From Alistipes sp. (lineage in GTDB: Bacteria > Bacteroidota > Bacteroidia > Bacteroidales > Rikenellaceae), in NCBI GenBank assembly GCA_017517705.1, contig JAFWYM010000004.1, positions 1-41,711 of the forward strand: a stretch of DNA of 41,711 nucleotides, written 5' to 3'. The notes beneath the pieces were generated by a model. That model was not told where the DNA came from. It saw nothing but the letters and a program-made list of their open reading frames with translations, and ran no database searches. Positions 40,878 to 41,711 of the stretch are shown here, piece by piece. Each line of letters begins with the position of its first letter. Positions within the stretch are counted from its first letter, which is position 1. Made by a program: the position numbers and the translations under genes.

Positions 40878-41711
40878 CGCCATGCAACGACATATAAGGT
40901 TACGATCACCATAACCATTGTCAATCTTCGTAACATAGGGGAAGAACTTACCCTCGGCAATCCACTCCAAGGGGAAGGCTGCCTCCTCGCGGCTGTAGGG
41001 GTGGTTCCACTCGCCTGCAAGCTCACGTGCGGTATGCGGAGCGTTGACAACAACATTGTCGGCATTGCCACTTGCTGCGGCAGCCTCGCACTCGCGCTTA
41101 ATCTTCACCAGAGCCTCGATGAAGCGATCCATCTCGGCCTTAGACTCCGACTCCGTAGGCTCGACCATCAAGGTCTCGTGTACGGGGAATGAGAGCGTAG
41201 GAGCGTGGTAGCCATAGTCCATAAGACGGTGAGCGATATCACCACAGTCGATGTTGTAATCGTGCTTGAAGCGTGTGAGGTCGAGGATCATCTCGTGACC
41301 CACACGTCCCGTCTCGCCAGAGTAGTATGTGCGGTACTCATCCTTCAATGCCGACGACATATAGTTGGCATTGACGATAGCCATCTCGGTAGAGCGGCGC
41401 AAGCCCTCGAAGCCGAGCATGCGGATGTAGCCGTAGGTGATGGGGAGCAACATTGCCGAGCCCCAGGGTGATGACGACACTGCGGTGATACCCTCCTCGC
41501 CGCCTGTCTCCGACAATGAGTGCGTAGGCAAGAACTTAACGAGGTGCTCAGCAACGCATACGGGGCCTACACCGGGGCCACCACCGCCATGAGGCATGGC
41601 GAAGGTCTTGTGGAGGTTAAGGTGGCACACATCAGCACCGATATATCCGGGGTTGGTGAGACCCACCTGAGCATTCATGTTAGCACCATCCATATATACC
41701 TGACCACCAGC
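40875..41711 (-). CDS. gcvP: Glycine dehydrogenase (decarboxylating), C-terminal part (runs off the window)
   Basis: The glycine cleavage P-protein decarboxylates glycine using pyridoxal phosphate and passes the aminomethyl group to the H-protein. The visible 278 residues include the cofactor site, with the Schiff-base lysine in HLNLHKTF, then the glycine-rich [11 protein letters not shown]. Downstream are [15 protein letters not shown] and the C-terminal DRNLICRC. The frame is open to base 41711. It ends very soon after DRNLICRC (two more residues), where I expect a tail of several more residues in relatives. The stop codon lies inside the inverted repeat at 40748-40877. Confidence 0.95.
   Translation of the reverse strand, partial: AGGQVYMDGANMNAQVGLTNPGYIGADVCHLNLHKTFAMPHGGGGPGVGPVCVAEHLVKFLPTHSLSETGGEEGITAVSSSPWGSAMLLPITYGYIRMLGFEGLRRSTEMAIVNANYMSSALKDEYRTYYSGETGRVGHEMILDLTRFKHDYNIDCGDIAHRLMDYGYHAPTLSFPVHETLMVEPTESESKAEMDRFIEALVKIKRECEAAAASGNADNVVVNAPHTARELAGEWNHPYSREEAAFPLEWIAEGKFFPYVTKIDNGYGDRNLICRCMA

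Overview
The window is a chromosomal segment from a Bacteroidota bacterium, most likely a Bacteroidales gut commensal of the Alistipes/Rikenellaceae type. The phylum call rests on many promoters of the Bacteroidota form (-33 TTG/TTTG, about 20 bp, -7 TAnnTTTG), BACON-domain and GH13 surface lipoproteins, and little Shine-Dalgarno sequence. The genus is an inference from gene content and fairly high GC.

Layout. 1-746 (minus): 5' end of tuf, preceded by tRNA-Gly, tRNA-Tyr and tRNA-Thr with one promoter. 1124-3319 (plus): a BACON lipoprotein and a SlyD-like FKBP isomerase with a cysteine-rich tail. 3401-5746 (minus): a biotin-dependent carboxyltransferase with three tandem biotinyl domains. 5944-11726 (minus): a GH13 amylase lipoprotein, then an operon murA-tdk-tsaC-thioesterase. 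11992-14026: an AraC regulator (plus) and an OlsB/GlsB-like N-acyltransferase (minus), separated by a noncoding tandem repeat. 14190-27224 (plus): a division and cell-wall cluster rsmH-ftsL-ftsI-murE-mraY-murD-ftsW, running without a break into an S4-domain protein, leuS and a short FNT-like channel. 27260-28717 (minus): prmA and a WbqC-family gene, behind a tandemly duplicated promoter. 29034-35611 (plus): a tight operon xerD, alpha/beta hydrolase, MBL-fold hydrolase, comEC, THUMP-like methyltransferase, Rossmann/DUF2520 protein, kdsC. 35678-40570 (minus): two small related envelope proteins, then recQ-exonuclease-rlmI. 40748-40877: a 130-nt inverted repeat that contains the stop codon of gcvP, whose 3' part fills the window end.

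Most genes are housekeeping: translation (tuf, tRNAs, leuS, tsaC, prmA, rsmH, rlmI), peptidoglycan and division, LPS (kdsC), and DNA processing (xerD, comEC, recQ). I saw no phage, insertion-sequence transposase, CRISPR array or defence island, and no clearly undescribed multi-gene system.

The items most worth a second look are the triple biotinyl carrier, the palindromes placed directly at transcription starts (upstream of the carboxyltransferase gene and of prmA, the latter with a compensatory base-pair change), the large hairpin at the gcvP stop codon, the Cys-to-Asp MurA, the split dcw cluster, and a pair of adjacent small envelope genes sharing a module.
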